DNA of 46,052 nucleotides from an uncultured Oscillospiraceae bacterium. Lineage in GTDB: Bacteria; Bacillota; Clostridia; Oscillospirales; Oscillospiraceae. The translations under genes were made by a program, and so were the position numbers. Shown here piece by piece: positions 24,281-32,455 of this stretch (position 1 is the stretch's first letter; each line of letters begins with the position of its first letter). The notes beneath the pieces were generated by a model that did not search any database, was not told the DNA's origin, and saw only the letters and a list, made by a program, of their open reading frames with translations. The stretch lies in assembly GCA_910579595.1 (NCBI GenBank), contig CAJTVM010000012.1:1-46052 (forward strand), written 5' to 3'.

Positions 24281-24832
24281 CTACAGGCTCATGCCCTCCA
24301 TGGTCAGCACCGTCTGCTGGGACACGGGCGGCTCCATGTGCCACTCCGCCCGCAGTTGCTGGGCCATCAGGCCGCATTCGGCAATCAGATCGTCCAGATC
24401 CCCGGAGTTGTCCATCTCCTGCATATGCACCTCCAGCCCGGTCAGGACGTCCCGCTTGTCCTGCTCTGTCAGCGTGGGCGCGGCGCCGGTCTGCCGGGCT
24501 TCCGCTATGGCCGCGTCAAATTGGCGGCCATGGTTCCGCTCCGAAATTTCGTAAGGGTCGGCAGAGGTATCTTTCTCCACACCCCAGAAGCTGCCCATCA
24601 TCACAATGTGCCGCCGCAGCTGGGGGAGCTGTTCCTCGTGACCCGCCGCCGCGCACTGGGCGGCATAGGTAGTGAGGCCGGAGATGCACCTGCGAATCTG
24701 CTCGTCATATACCCGGTATACCGGGTCGATCAGCTCCCCCAGCTCGCTCAGGCCGTATTCTTTTTTTCCACCCTGTTTCATCAGGATCGGAAGCGCCACA
24801 CCGGGCATGGGCACCCGGATCGGTTCGTTCAT
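24281..24832 (-). CDS. ICE-associated hypothetical protein
   Basis: A 183-residue, mostly helical cytosolic protein: MNEPIRVPMPGVALPILMKQ at the start, then YGLSELGELIDPVYRVYDEQ and DVLTGLEVHMQEMDNSGDLD. No recognised domain. It lies 23 bp downstream of the M23 peptidase gene in the same direction. In related ICEs small helical proteins of this kind are found here, but no role is known. Confidence 0.6.
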   Translation of the reverse strand: MNEPIRVPMPGVALPILMKQGGKKEYGLSELGELIDPVYRVYDEQIRRCISGLTTYAAQCAAAGHEEQLPQLRRHIVMMGSFWGVEKDTSADPYEISERNHGRQFDAAIAEARQTGAAPTLTEQDKRDVLTGLEVHMQEMDNSGDLDDLIAECGLMAQQLRAEWHMEPPVSQQTVLTMEGMSL

Positions 24833-24855
24833 AGGAAAATCACTCCATTCATTTT

Positions 24856-25917
24856 TCAGGGCAGGTAATATCTGGGATTCGTCCTTTGCCCGTTGATCCG
24901 CACCTCGAAGTGGAGGTGCGGCCCGGTAGAGCGTCCGGTGGAGCCGGACAGGGAGACCACGTCCCCGGCCTGCACCACCTGCCCGGGGCGCACCAGCAGC
25001 CGGGAGTTGTGGCCGTACAGGGTGAGCAGACCGTTCTCGTGCCCGATGGTCACATAGTAGCCGTAGCTGGAGTCGTACTTTGCCACCCGCACCGTACCCG
25101 GCAGCGCCGCCCGGACGGGGGTGCCGGTGGGCACCGCCAGATCCATCCCGGTGTGGCCGTCCCGCTGCCCGGTGATGGGGTCGATGCGCCCGCCGAATTC
25201 AGAGGTGACAATGTTCCGCCAGCCCGCCCCCACCGGGGAGCAGAACCCGTCCGCGCCCACATAGGGCACATCCGCCCCCTCAAACGCCGCGCCGCCCTCC
25301 CCTGTGACGGGGTAGCCGTATTTGACCAGGCTGTACACGTTGTCCGCGTTGGACTGCTGCTCCCCGGTGGCGGTGACGCCCAGGGAGGCGGCGATGCGGG
25401 AATACACCGTGGCCATGTCCTCAATGGGCACGAACACGTTGTAGATACGTTCCACCTCCACATCGTTGCCGTCCTCATCCTTCTCAGTGACCGTTTCCGT
25501 CCTGGTCTCGCTGGCGGCAAAGCAGTGGGCGAACTGGGTGACGGGCGGGGCCTCCACGCCGAAATACAGGGAGAAAAACACAGCCTTGACCCGGATGGGG
25601 TCGAGGCTGTTTCCCTCGTCCATATTCGATTGGATGTCGGCAATGACCGTGTCCAGCCCGGCAAAATTTGCCCGCATCTGCTCGACACAGATCCGATATT
25701 CCGCAGGGACGTCGGCGGGGATCGGGCCGGTCTGGAAGCAGAGCTGGGCGGCGGAAATGTTGTGATCCGCCGCCCCGGAACCCAGGGAACACAGCAGGGC
25801 CACCAGCACGATGATGGGGGAGAGGATGGCGGTGACCACCCACCCCACACCCTTCCGGGCCTTCTCGTTGGTGAGCAGGGTGGCGGCGGCTTTCGCAACC
25901 AAGACGGGGTCAACCAA
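24856..25917 (-). CDS. Membrane-anchored M23 peptidase of the conjugation machinery
   Basis: A 353-residue protein with one N-terminal membrane helix (about residues 25-47, VGWVVTAILSPIIVLVALLC), an extracellular domain, and a C-terminal LytM/M23 endopeptidase domain (about 235-353). The zinc ligands are visible in GHTGMDLAVPTG and in GPHLHFEVRING. It should cut peptidoglycan cross-links so the transfer channel can pass the wall. Many Gram-positive conjugation systems instead use an NlpC/P60-lysozyme fusion. It overlaps the upstream gene by 8 bp. Confidence 0.88.
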   Translation of the reverse strand: MVDPVLVAKAAATLLTNEKARKGVGWVVTAILSPIIVLVALLCSLGSGAADHNISAAQLCFQTGPIPADVPAEYRICVEQMRANFAGLDTVIADIQSNMDEGNSLDPIRVKAVFFSLYFGVEAPPVTQFAHCFAASETRTETVTEKDEDGNDVEVERIYNVFVPIEDMATVYSRIAASLGVTATGEQQSNADNVYSLVKYGYPVTGEGGAAFEGADVPYVGADGFCSPVGAGWRNIVTSEFGGRIDPITGQRDGHTGMDLAVPTGTPVRAALPGTVRVAKYDSSYGYYVTIGHENGLLTLYGHNSRLLVRPGQVVQAGDVVSLSGSTGRSTGPHLHFEVRINGQRTNPRYYLP

Positions 25918-27334
25918 GCTGCATCCCTCCAGCCTCCGGCCCGTCAGGGGCCTGTTCGTCCGCCTGCCCCTGTGCTTGAATTTGGAGCTGCGCCCAGTGT
26001 TCCTCCAACGCCTGGATCGTCTCGGGGCTGCCGCTGTTGGGGTAAATCTGGCGGTAGCGTCCGAAATCTATCCCGCCGTCCAGCAGCAGCTTGGCCACAT
26101 CCGCCGCACCGTTTTCCACGCAGGACTGGAGCGCGTGGTAGTCGTTGATATCCACCCACATCCGCTCCCGCAGAAGCTCCGCTGCCATCCAGCTGTTCCG
26201 GCCTTGATAGGTCAGCATATGGAGGATCCGGCCGGAACTGCCGCCCCCGGAGATCCCCTTTTCCACCAGCGTGGACAGCATCTCATAGTCCGCCGTGCCG
26301 GGATAGGAAAACAGCTCCAGCAGATGAGACGGCGCGGCGGCGATCTGCTCCTCACTGCACTGCTTGATGATCTCCCTGGCAATATAGCGGTGATCTGCCC
26401 AGGCATAGCAGGCCATCTCGCCGTGGAAGGACGGGGACAGCTCCGCCACCCGATCCGGCGCGTTCGCCAGCAGGGTGGACACTTTCTGGGGATCGTCGAT
26501 GTCAATGGCCTTTTCACAGGCGGTGGTATAGGCTGCTTCCGGGAATTGCCCCACATCGTCCAGCAGGGAGCGGGTCATGCTCCGGCCCACCGCGCCGGGG
26601 CGGCCCGCAGCTTCCACCAGCAGGTCCGCCGCGTGGGCTCCCAGCACCTTGGGGTACAGCTCCAAAAAGGTGGGCAATTCCCCGTCCCGGATGGCCAGGA
26701 CGGTCTTGTCATAGTCGCTGACGCGCAAAGGACGCTGGCCCACCGTGTCCATATAGGCGGTGATGCTGCCAGTCATGCGGCGCAGGAGCTGCTCGGTCTG
26801 GCCCATGGCCTCCTCCTGCCGCTCCCGCTGCTCCACCAGCGCCGCGATGATGACCTTTTCCTCCTGCTGGCTCAGGTGAACCACCCTGCCGCCCGTGTCC
26901 TCCTCCACGCCGCCGATCTTCATGTACCGGGTACGGGTGGCACGGTCGCCGTGGACGGCCTTGGTGATGGCAGACGCAACCAGGTACATCCTGTCCAGGT
27001 CATTGCCGTTCTCGCCCAAGGTTTTACCCACGATGAAGCTCTCGGTGACGCTCTTTTTCTGCTGCTTATCGTACCATTTGAGGTACACATCCACGTACAC
27101 ACCCTCACTGGCGCCGTAGTCCACGGTGCAGAACAGATCTGCCTCCTCGGGGATCTCCCGGCCATTCTCCCACTCATCACGCAGGTCGAAATACTCATCG
27201 GGCAGATAACCCATGCCCTCCAGCCGGTGCTTCAACTCCGAAAACACCTCCGCCGCCGTGCGCTGGCCCGCGTACTCCAGCTTCCGGGGATCATCTGCCG
27301 AGGGCTTCCAGCGGTCAAATTCAATGATTTTCAT
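25910..27334 (-). CDS. ICE protein with a C-terminal ankyrin-like segment
   Basis: A 474-residue protein. The first ~130 residues (MKIIEFDRWKPSADDPRKLE; EGVYVDVYLKWYDKQQKKSV; KTLGENGNDLDRMYLVASAI) look alpha/beta and are unassigned; the remaining two thirds are helical. YHALQSCVENGAADVAKLLL, followed by DGGIDF, matches an ankyrin repeat near residue 410. The central part has charged helical pairs that may be degenerate repeats. It could be a protein-interaction factor. Its end overlaps the M23 peptidase start by 8 bp, so the genes are coupled. Confidence 0.6.
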   Translation of the reverse strand: MKIIEFDRWKPSADDPRKLEYAGQRTAAEVFSELKHRLEGMGYLPDEYFDLRDEWENGREIPEEADLFCTVDYGASEGVYVDVYLKWYDKQQKKSVTESFIVGKTLGENGNDLDRMYLVASAITKAVHGDRATRTRYMKIGGVEEDTGGRVVHLSQQEEKVIIAALVEQRERQEEAMGQTEQLLRRMTGSITAYMDTVGQRPLRVSDYDKTVLAIRDGELPTFLELYPKVLGAHAADLLVEAAGRPGAVGRSMTRSLLDDVGQFPEAAYTTACEKAIDIDDPQKVSTLLANAPDRVAELSPSFHGEMACYAWADHRYIAREIIKQCSEEQIAAAPSHLLELFSYPGTADYEMLSTLVEKGISGGGSSGRILHMLTYQGRNSWMAAELLRERMWVDINDYHALQSCVENGAADVAKLLLDGGIDFGRYRQIYPNSGSPETIQALEEHWAQLQIQAQGQADEQAPDGPEAGGMQLG

Positions 27335-27345
27335 ATTGCGTCCTC

Positions 27346-27579
27346 CTATGTGAAGTCCTGCCCCAACTGGGGACTGATATCTAAATTCTCCATGTATTCC
27401 TGCTCTTTCAGTTCAAAAATTTCATAGAAGAATTGTGCGAAGCCCTCACCATCGGCCCGCTCCGGCGCATCATCAATGAAGCAGCACCATTGACGGCAGG
27501 CTTCCTCCAAAATCATGTCAAAGACTTTTTGGCGGGCGGGATCGCTGATGATGGCGTCCAAATTAACAGAACATTCCAT
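27346..27579 (-). CDS. Small ICE-associated hypothetical protein
   Basis: A 77-residue acidic protein, MECSVNLDAIISDPARQKVF at the start, with DAPERADGEGFAQFFYEIFE in the middle. The ATG at 27579 is supported by GGTGAT 4 bases upstream, complementary to the 16S end; an in-frame GTG at 27588 is possible. No family recognised. It sits between VirB4 and the ankyrin-like protein with short gaps on both sides. Confidence 0.55.
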   Translation of the reverse strand: MECSVNLDAIISDPARQKVFDMILEEACRQWCCFIDDAPERADGEGFAQFFYEIFELKEQEYMENLDISPQLGQDFT

Positions 27580-27636
27580 ATTAATCACCAGCCCCCAAGA
27601 AAATTTTACCGATTTTAATTGCTGTCGCTTTTGTCA

Positions 27637-29472
27637 TTATCGTCCCCCCGCCTTTCCGAACAGCTTTTCCTTGTAATCCGGCGCATGAACCTCCAGCAGA
27701 TACCGCTCGTTGCCGCACTTGTACAGGCACACCCCACGCTGGGGATAGCGGATCAGCTCGTACTCCGAGCCCTCCAGCTGGAGGTTGTCCATGTAGAACT
27801 TCCTGTCCACGCTGCCCGCGTTGAACAGGAATTGGTGGGTGGGGATGGCGAACAGGGGCCGGGTGAGCTCCCGGATGCCGTCCACGTCAAAGTCCTCCAG
27901 GTTTTGGCTGGCCAGGATCAGCGCGGACTCCTTCTTCCGCACCCGCTTCAGGGTGTTGCGGATGTACTCGATGGTGGTGACGTTGGACAGCCAGATATAC
28001 AGCTCGTCCAGGGTGGCCACGGTGTTTCCCGCCGTCAGCAGCCTGTCGCTGAGGAAGGACAGCACGTTGAACAGCATGGCGTCCTTCACATTTTTGCTTG
28101 CCTGCAATAAGCCCTTCACCCCGAATACCAGGAACCGGCTGGACGTGATGTTGGTGTGGCCGTTGAAAAACTTGCTTTCCGCGCCCCGGCACAGGGAGTG
28201 GAGGCCCAGCAGGATCTCCCGCAGCAGCTCCCTGGGGTAGAGGGGGCTGGCCTCGTCCCCGTAGTTCTCATACGCCCCCTCGATCACGTCATAGAGGTCG
28301 GAGAGGATGGGGAACTGGCCGGGGGACAGGGAAGCGAAGTCGGTGTTGTCATCCATGCCCCATGTGGCGTACAGCCGCCCCAGCATCAGCTCGATGGTGT
28401 CGATCTGGGCATCGGAAAAATCCTTGTAGGAACGGAAGAAATCCTTCAAAAAGCTGATGTGCTGGCTCAGGAGCGTCCGCTGTCGGAAGGTTTCCGGCGC
28501 TTCGTCATCCTGTTCACCGTCCACGCTCCACACCTTGGGCTCCAGCGGGTTGATACGGTACCGCCCGTCCATCAGATCCACGAAGCACCCGCCCAGGTTG
28601 GCGCACAGGTCGGTCAGCTCATGCTCCGGATCCAAACAAATCGCGGATTTCCCGCTCTCCAGGATGTTGCAAAGCAGCAGCTTCAGCAGGTAGCTCTTGC
28701 CCTGGCCGGAATTGCCCAGGATCAGGACGCTGGCGGTGGTCTTGTCCTCCGCCCTCCGGTCTAAATCCACGATGACGTTGGAGCCGTATCGGTCCCGGCC
28801 CACGTAGAAGCCCAGGGGATCGGTCTTGCCGGAGTAGTTGAAGAAGTACAAATTCGCCACCGACCCGGCGGGCAGCACCCGTTCAAACTGGGAGCCGAAG
28901 GCGTTGAAGCCCGCGGGGTTGGCGGCCTGGAAGCCCTCCCGCTGGCGCAGCAGCAGGGGATCGGGGGTGATCTTGGAGCGGGCCAGCTCGGCGGTGACAA
29001 AATCCTTCAGGGTGGACAGCTTCGCCATGTCGGGGGCGCTGATGTCGATGAACACCGCGCAGTGGATCAACGGCTCCCGGCTGCGGTGCATCTGGGTGAC
29101 CAGGGCGGCCACGTCCTGGAGGTCGCTCTCCGCCGCCACAGACTGCTGGAGGTCGTTGGTGTTGGAGCGGGTCAGGCGGTTTTTGTTGCTGGCGTTCTGG
29201 ATGATCTGCTTCTCCTCGGCGGCGGTGACCTGCCGGGCGTAGAGGGAGATATTTACCCCGTCCTTGGCCCCCAGGCGGCTGAGCAGGGCCAGCTCCTCGG
29301 TGGAGGCGGCGTACCCCCGCAGGGACAGAAAGGCGTGGTACGCCCCGCCGATGATGGAGCAGTCCGTGTTGAACTTCACCGCCGAGGGGGCCGCCATGTC
29401 CAGGAAGTCCTTGGGGCGCGGAACGGCGGCGGGCTTTGGCGCCGCTTTCTTCTTCTGTATTTTCTTAGCCAT
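27637..29472 (-). CDS. virB4: VirB4-type conjugation ATPase
   Basis: A 611-residue cytosolic ATPase that powers the type IV secretion channel. A basic N-terminus (AKKIQKKKAAPKP) is followed by the VirB4 N-terminal region (about 30-220), then Walker A LGNSGQGKSYLLKLL (about 252-266), LDPEHELTDL, and the Walker B region NTVATLDELYIWLSNVTTIE with ASQNLEDFDV. Members of this group are 600-800 residues. I chose the ATG at 29472, with AGGAGG 9 bases upstream; it overlaps the preceding gene's stop by 8 bp, so translation is coupled. PrgI and VirB6 genes lie upstream in the same direction. Confidence 0.93.
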   Translation of the reverse strand: MAKKIQKKKAAPKPAAVPRPKDFLDMAAPSAVKFNTDCSIIGGAYHAFLSLRGYAASTEELALLSRLGAKDGVNISLYARQVTAAEEKQIIQNASNKNRLTRSNTNDLQQSVAAESDLQDVAALVTQMHRSREPLIHCAVFIDISAPDMAKLSTLKDFVTAELARSKITPDPLLLRQREGFQAANPAGFNAFGSQFERVLPAGSVANLYFFNYSGKTDPLGFYVGRDRYGSNVIVDLDRRAEDKTTASVLILGNSGQGKSYLLKLLLCNILESGKSAICLDPEHELTDLCANLGGCFVDLMDGRYRINPLEPKVWSVDGEQDDEAPETFRQRTLLSQHISFLKDFFRSYKDFSDAQIDTIELMLGRLYATWGMDDNTDFASLSPGQFPILSDLYDVIEGAYENYGDEASPLYPRELLREILLGLHSLCRGAESKFFNGHTNITSSRFLVFGVKGLLQASKNVKDAMLFNVLSFLSDRLLTAGNTVATLDELYIWLSNVTTIEYIRNTLKRVRKKESALILASQNLEDFDVDGIRELTRPLFAIPTHQFLFNAGSVDRKFYMDNLQLEGSEYELIRYPQRGVCLYKCGNERYLLEVHAPDYKEKLFGKAGGR

Positions 29473-30139
29473 AGCGCACCGCCTCCTCGCCGTCAAGATC
29501 GGGGAACCAGGGGTCCCCGCGCGAACCCAGCGAAGCGGTTCGCGTGGGGAGAGGAGCCGCAGCGGAATGAGTGAGCCCTGCCGCTCGCGGCGGGGCGAAG
29601 GATATGGAGCTTGCGGCGACGATGTCCCGCTGGTAGTACACCATCAGGATTCGCTTGATGTCCTGGGTGTCCGCCAGCCGGACGTGGAAGCCCCCGTCCC
29701 GGAGGCTTTTCTCCGTCTGCCGGGGGTCTGCGGCACTGTCTTTATCCACGGGATAGACCAGCGCAAACTCCCGGGCCGAGGCGGTGGTGGCCTGGATGTC
29801 ATCCAGGTGGGCGGCGTCCCGCCGCAGCAGCTCCCGGATGGCCGGGAGCTGCTCCTCCTCCAGCCGCCTGTGGTAGAAGTCCTGGTTGGCCTGGAAGGAC
29901 TCCCGGGAGTCCAGGGCCAGCAGTCGCACCGCGGGGGTGGCCCGGAGCAGGTTGGTCAGGGCGGTGACCCGGCCCCGCACCCCCTCGGGGGACAGCACGG
30001 ACAGGTTATCGGGCCGGAGCATAAAAAAGACCAGCTCCCCTTTGGCGGTTTTCACGCCGTGTTCGGTGAGCTGGTTGATCCCCATGAGCTGGCGGGTGGA
30101 CTGGCGCTCCCGCAGCTCCTTTTTCTGTTTTCGGTTCAA
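29465..30139 (-). CDS. ICE protein between PrgI and VirB4
   Basis: A 224-residue cytosolic protein with a basic start (MNRKQKKELRERQSTRQLMG) and a helical body (LTNLLRATPAVRLLALDSRE; RRLEEEQLPAIRELLRRDAA). Related elements carry a protein of this type here, resembling the N-terminal part of some VirB4 proteins, which suggests a split or accessory domain; this is my inference. The last ~45 residues (from about SSISFAPPRAAG) are encoded across a GC-rich hairpin repeat (29515-29549) and look like an added tail. It overlaps PrgI by 4 bp and VirB4 by 8 bp. Confidence 0.65.
   Translation of the reverse strand: MNRKQKKELRERQSTRQLMGINQLTEHGVKTAKGELVFFMLRPDNLSVLSPEGVRGRVTALTNLLRATPAVRLLALDSRESFQANQDFYHRRLEEEQLPAIRELLRRDAAHLDDIQATTASAREFALVYPVDKDSAADPRQTEKSLRDGGFHVRLADTQDIKRILMVYYQRDIVAASSISFAPPRAAGLTHSAAAPLPTRTASLGSRGDPWFPDLDGEEAVRYG
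29515..29549. repeat. GC-rich inverted repeat inside a coding region
   Basis: CGCGAACC (29520-29527) pairs with GGTTCGCG (29537-29544), extended by CCCC and GGGG (29515-29518 and 29546-29549), around a 9-base loop. It codes for part of the C-terminal tail of the protein at 29465 (RTASLGSRGDPWFP). The C-rich composition and shape recall the GATCCCCGCG-containing repeats of the oriT region (18991, 19068), and it may be a small palindromic repeat that has inserted in frame. Confidence 0.5.
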
Positions 30140-30402
30140 AATTCAGATTCCCTCCATTCAAAATACTGCTGTTTCAAAAATAAAAAGCACATGGCGTACC
30201 GCAGGAAGTCCAGGATGCTGGCGTCCTCCAGCCGGATGCTGAGGAAGGCGTACAGCACCGTGGCGATCAGCGGCGGCACCAGCCCCAGCTGGGCCAGGGC
30301 CAATACAGACAGGATGAAACCCACGCCGATCACCGCCACGTCCCGCAGCGCCCACAGCCACAGGGTGGGCTTTGCCTTCAGGTTGTTGGGATAGATGTAC
30401 AT
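30136..30402 (-). CDS. prgI: PrgI-type conjugation membrane protein
   Basis: An 88-residue protein starting MYIYPNNLKAKPTLWLWALR with two closely spaced membrane helices (about residues 20-60, DVAVIGVGFILSVLALAQLG and LVPPLIATVLYAFLSIRL) and a cytosolic end. This is the usual size and shape of PrgI, which takes the place of VirB3 in Gram-positive type IV secretion. It overlaps the SLOG-fold gene upstream by 25 bp and the next gene by 4 bp. Confidence 0.9.
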   Translation of the reverse strand: MYIYPNNLKAKPTLWLWALRDVAVIGVGFILSVLALAQLGLVPPLIATVLYAFLSIRLEDASILDFLRYAMCFLFLKQQYFEWRESEF

Positions 30403-30758
30403 TGGAATTGATCCCCCTCCGATCCCGCGGCGGGCTGGTACACCGCCACAGGGATATTTCGTTTTTTACAGTTGTCGATCACATATTTTGTCCCCCTGGA
30501 TTTCCCGTCCCAGAAGGCCAGGACGGTGTCCGCGTACTCAATGATGGTGATGTTCCGGCGCAGGGGCGCGCCCCTGCCGTACTTGCCGTACTCCGGCAGA
30601 AACTCAGTGAGTTTTAAGCTGTGGGTCAGGGCATAGTTTTTGGCACAGGTATCGATTCCCCGCGCCCCGCCAGACACAATCTCCGTCACACCAGCCGGGA
30701 GATAGTCCCCCAGATGATCCACGTGCAGTCCCCTCGAGCCGATGACAGCAACCTTCAT
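30378..30758 (-). CDS. SLOG-fold (YspA/DprA-like) nucleotide-binding protein
   Basis: A 126-residue Rossmann-like protein: MKVAVIGSRG at the start, TEIVSGGARGIDTCAKNYAL for the GG loop, and VLAFWDGKSRGTKYVIDNCK near the end. This is the SLOG superfamily (LOG, DprA, TIR-linked sensors), which binds nucleotides or nucleotide-derived signals; the small stand-alone form is usual in phage and ICEs. The ATG at 30758 has GGGGGA upstream; a start at 30800 is possible but lacks one. It is divergent from the RHH gene at 30869. Its role here is unknown; a link to nucleotide sensing or defence is inference. Confidence 0.75.
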   Translation of the reverse strand: MKVAVIGSRGLHVDHLGDYLPAGVTEIVSGGARGIDTCAKNYALTHSLKLTEFLPEYGKYGRGAPLRRNITIIEYADTVLAFWDGKSRGTKYVIDNCKKRNIPVAVYQPAAGSEGDQFQCTSIPTT

Positions 30759-30868
30759 CTTGTCCCCCACCTTTATTTTGTAGATATACAGCATATCCAA
30801 TCAAGGGATTATATCACAGCATGGATATAAAATAAACGTACAATATATCTATGTGGGGGGATGATCCT

Positions 30869-31072
30869 ATGGCAGTCAAGAGCGTTTCCATTCGGATCGA
30901 AGAGGAGATGTTGGAAAAGCTGGGGTATGTGGCGGACTACGAGGGCCGTTCTATCAATAGTCACGTCCTGGTGCTGATCCGGGAAAATATCAAGGGCTTT
31001 GAAGCGGTGCATGGGGCCATTGAGGGGCCGGTGTCCCCGGATGTGAATGTGAAGCCGCCCCGGAAGGGCTGA
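30869..31072 (+). CDS. Small ribbon-helix-helix (Arc-type) protein
   Basis: A 67-residue protein with VKSVSIRIEEEMLEKLGYVA and the second helix SINSHVLVLIRENIKGFE, an Arc/MetJ-type ribbon-helix-helix. The ATG at 30869 has a GGGGGGAT stretch at a normal distance; an ATG at 30851 would read through that stretch. The AT-rich gap to the divergent SLOG gene contains CAGCAT twice and TATCC/GGATA halves (about 30793-30830), a plausible operator. It is one of only two + strand ICE genes in the window and may regulate the leftward operon. Confidence 0.7.
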   Translation: MAVKSVSIRIEEEMLEKLGYVADYEGRSINSHVLVLIRENIKGFEAVHGAIEGPVSPDVNVKPPRKG

Positions 31073-31083
31073 CAGAACAGGAG

Positions 31084-31106
31084 GAGGGCGGCAGGCTGCC
31101 GCCCTC
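31084..31106. terminator. Terminator between convergent RHH and small ICE gene
   Basis: GAGGGCGGC pairs with GCCGCCCTC across a short loop, followed by TTGT on the + strand. It lies between the stop of 31072 and the stop of the - strand gene at 31118. Confidence 0.6.
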
Positions 31107-31117
31107 TTGTAATGATC

Positions 31118-31411
31118 TCAGCCCTCCGCGCCGCCGATGGCGGCCATGGCGTCCAGGCACCACACCGCGTGCTCTTTCAGCGTCCGCATCAGCGCAATCT
31201 CTGCGGGGTTCAGCGCGTCCAGCGGCTCCACCCGGCCCAGGGGGTGCCTCTCAATGCCCAGTGCCAGACACTCCAGGAACACCTCGCCGGGGTGGTGGAT
31301 GTGGGTGTGGACGCTGGCCTCGCCCCAGTGGGGGACTTCGGCCCGGTAGCTCACGCTGACAGTCTGGCCGGAGTGATCCTTCCGGCTCTTGTCATCCCAG
31401 GTCAGCGCCAT
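31118..31411 (-). CDS. ICE-associated hypothetical protein
   Basis: A 97-residue protein, MALTWDDKSRKDHSGQTVSV at the start, with VHTHIHHPGEVFLECLALGI in the middle. The closely spaced His residues may bind metal but no known motif fits. It overlaps the end of the preceding RHH gene by 20 bp, so it is co-transcribed. Confidence 0.55.
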   Translation of the reverse strand: MALTWDDKSRKDHSGQTVSVSYRAEVPHWGEASVHTHIHHPGEVFLECLALGIERHPLGRVEPLDALNPAEIALMRTLKEHAVWCLDAMAAIGGAEG

Positions 31412-31730
31412 GGCCCGCCTCCTGTTCCGCCTCGTCCAGCGCCCGCTGGATCAGCCCCAGCACGAACTCCTTCTGGCTCACCTTTTTGCCGGTGCGGAGG
31501 CTCTCCTGTTCCAGCAGCTTCTTCAGCCGGTCAAACATCTCCTGCGGCATCTGGAAGGCCATGGTACGCATCCCTTTTTCCATTTTCTCAGCTCCCCTTT
31601 CGTAGTAGTCGGTCAGTAGCCGGGTCATGTACGCGCCCAGCGTCAGCCCGGCCTGCTCCTGCGCCGCCCGCACCCGGCTGTGGAGCTCTGCCGGGATCAT
31701 GGCGCACAGATTTTTTTGATTTTCTGCCAT
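31392..31730 (-). CDS. Probable ribbon-helix-helix regulator
   Basis: A 112-residue protein. Residues about 5-45 (NLCAMIPAELHSRVRAAQEQ, AGLTLGAYMTRLLTDYYERG) and 55-95 (RTMAFQMPQEMFDRLKKLLE, KKVSQKEFVLGLIQRALDEA) each look like a ribbon-helix-helix unit, suggesting an internally duplicated fold as in TraY. The start at 31730 has GGAGGA at a good distance; an upstream in-frame start (31787) adds an implausible Cys-rich tail. It could regulate transfer genes or bind oriT. Confidence 0.65.
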   Translation of the reverse strand: MAENQKNLCAMIPAELHSRVRAAQEQAGLTLGAYMTRLLTDYYERGAEKMEKGMRTMAFQMPQEMFDRLKKLLEQESLRTGKKVSQKEFVLGLIQRALDEAEQEAGHGADLG

Positions 31731-31841
31731 TTTATGTCCTCCTTCCGCGCTTTGGTAAGGGCAAGTATACCCACAACCGGGCCGCAAAGCTATTCACCAT
31801 AAGCAACGAAGATTTTGGTGAAAACGAAGCAATACCAACAG

Positions 31842-32300
31842 TTATCCCGCCCGCAAAACTAACGCCATCCCGTGCATCAGGTACTCCACACACGGGATGG
31901 CGACTGAGTTCCCCAACGCCCGGTACCGGGGCGAGTCCGCTGCGCCGGGCAGGGCGGTCCAATCATCGGGGTACCCTTGTAAACGTTCGCATTCCCGGGG
32001 GGTTAGCCTTCTGATCAGGAGGGGTACTTCCACTGCTGCGGCTTCCTGATAGACGAGATCCGTAGCGTCCTTGCGCTGGCGGGAGCTCTGGGTGGAGGCC
32101 ACGCCGCCCTCCTGGAATTTGTCGCACCGCTGGCGGGCGAAGACGGCGTGGTGGTCGGTGGCGGTCAGGGTGTAGGCCACGTCCTCCTGCACCCCGAGAC
32201 CGTTGCCGCCGTTCTCCGGCTGGCGGTCGATGGCGTTGCCGGTGATGCAGAACACCTGCGGATCATCCTGGGCCACTAACGGCAGATTGTTACCGCCTGT
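31842..32300 (-). pseudogene. 3' fragment of the ICE cytosine methyltransferase (motifs IX-X)
   Basis: This is the C-terminal end of the second methyltransferase ORF, cut off by the Tn554-like insertion at 32301. It contains the motif IX region RRLTPRECERLQGYPDDW and motif X YRALGNSVAIPC, both typical of DNA (cytosine-5) methyltransferases, preceded by one more recognition-type repeat, DVAYTLTATDHH. Joined to the fragment ending at 40947, the reading becomes SARAGTGGNNLPLV with no base lost, counting the shared CCTGT once. The open frame continues into the transposon up to an ATG at 32363 or 32323, so a 160-170-residue stub could still be made, but it lacks the catalytic half. Confidence 0.85.
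32296..32300. repeat. Left copy of the CCTGT core shared by both transposon ends
   Basis: CCTGT here and at 40947-40951 is the only sequence common to both junctions. It belongs to the interrupted methyltransferase gene (one copy needed to restore the reading frame), so the second copy came with the insertion, as expected for crossover at a short core in Tn554-type integration. Confidence 0.75.
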
Positions 32301-32402
32301 ATTTCTTACCTTTTCTTTTGACATGATATAAGTTTCCTTTCTTTTGAAATATTTTTGGTGCAAACCACTTGTATTTAAATGGGTTTACACCTATAATCAA
32401 AA

Positions 32403-32437
32403 AACACGACTGGGTACATTTAAAACCCAATCGTGTT
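32403..32437 (-). terminator. Terminator of the recombinase operon
   Basis: Arms 32403-32415 and 32425-32437 pair with one mismatch; on the - strand the stem is followed by TTTTTTG. It lies just after the tnpC-like gene, near the left end of the transposon. Confidence 0.8.
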
Positions 32438-32455
32438 AATTGCTAAAGTAAGTAT

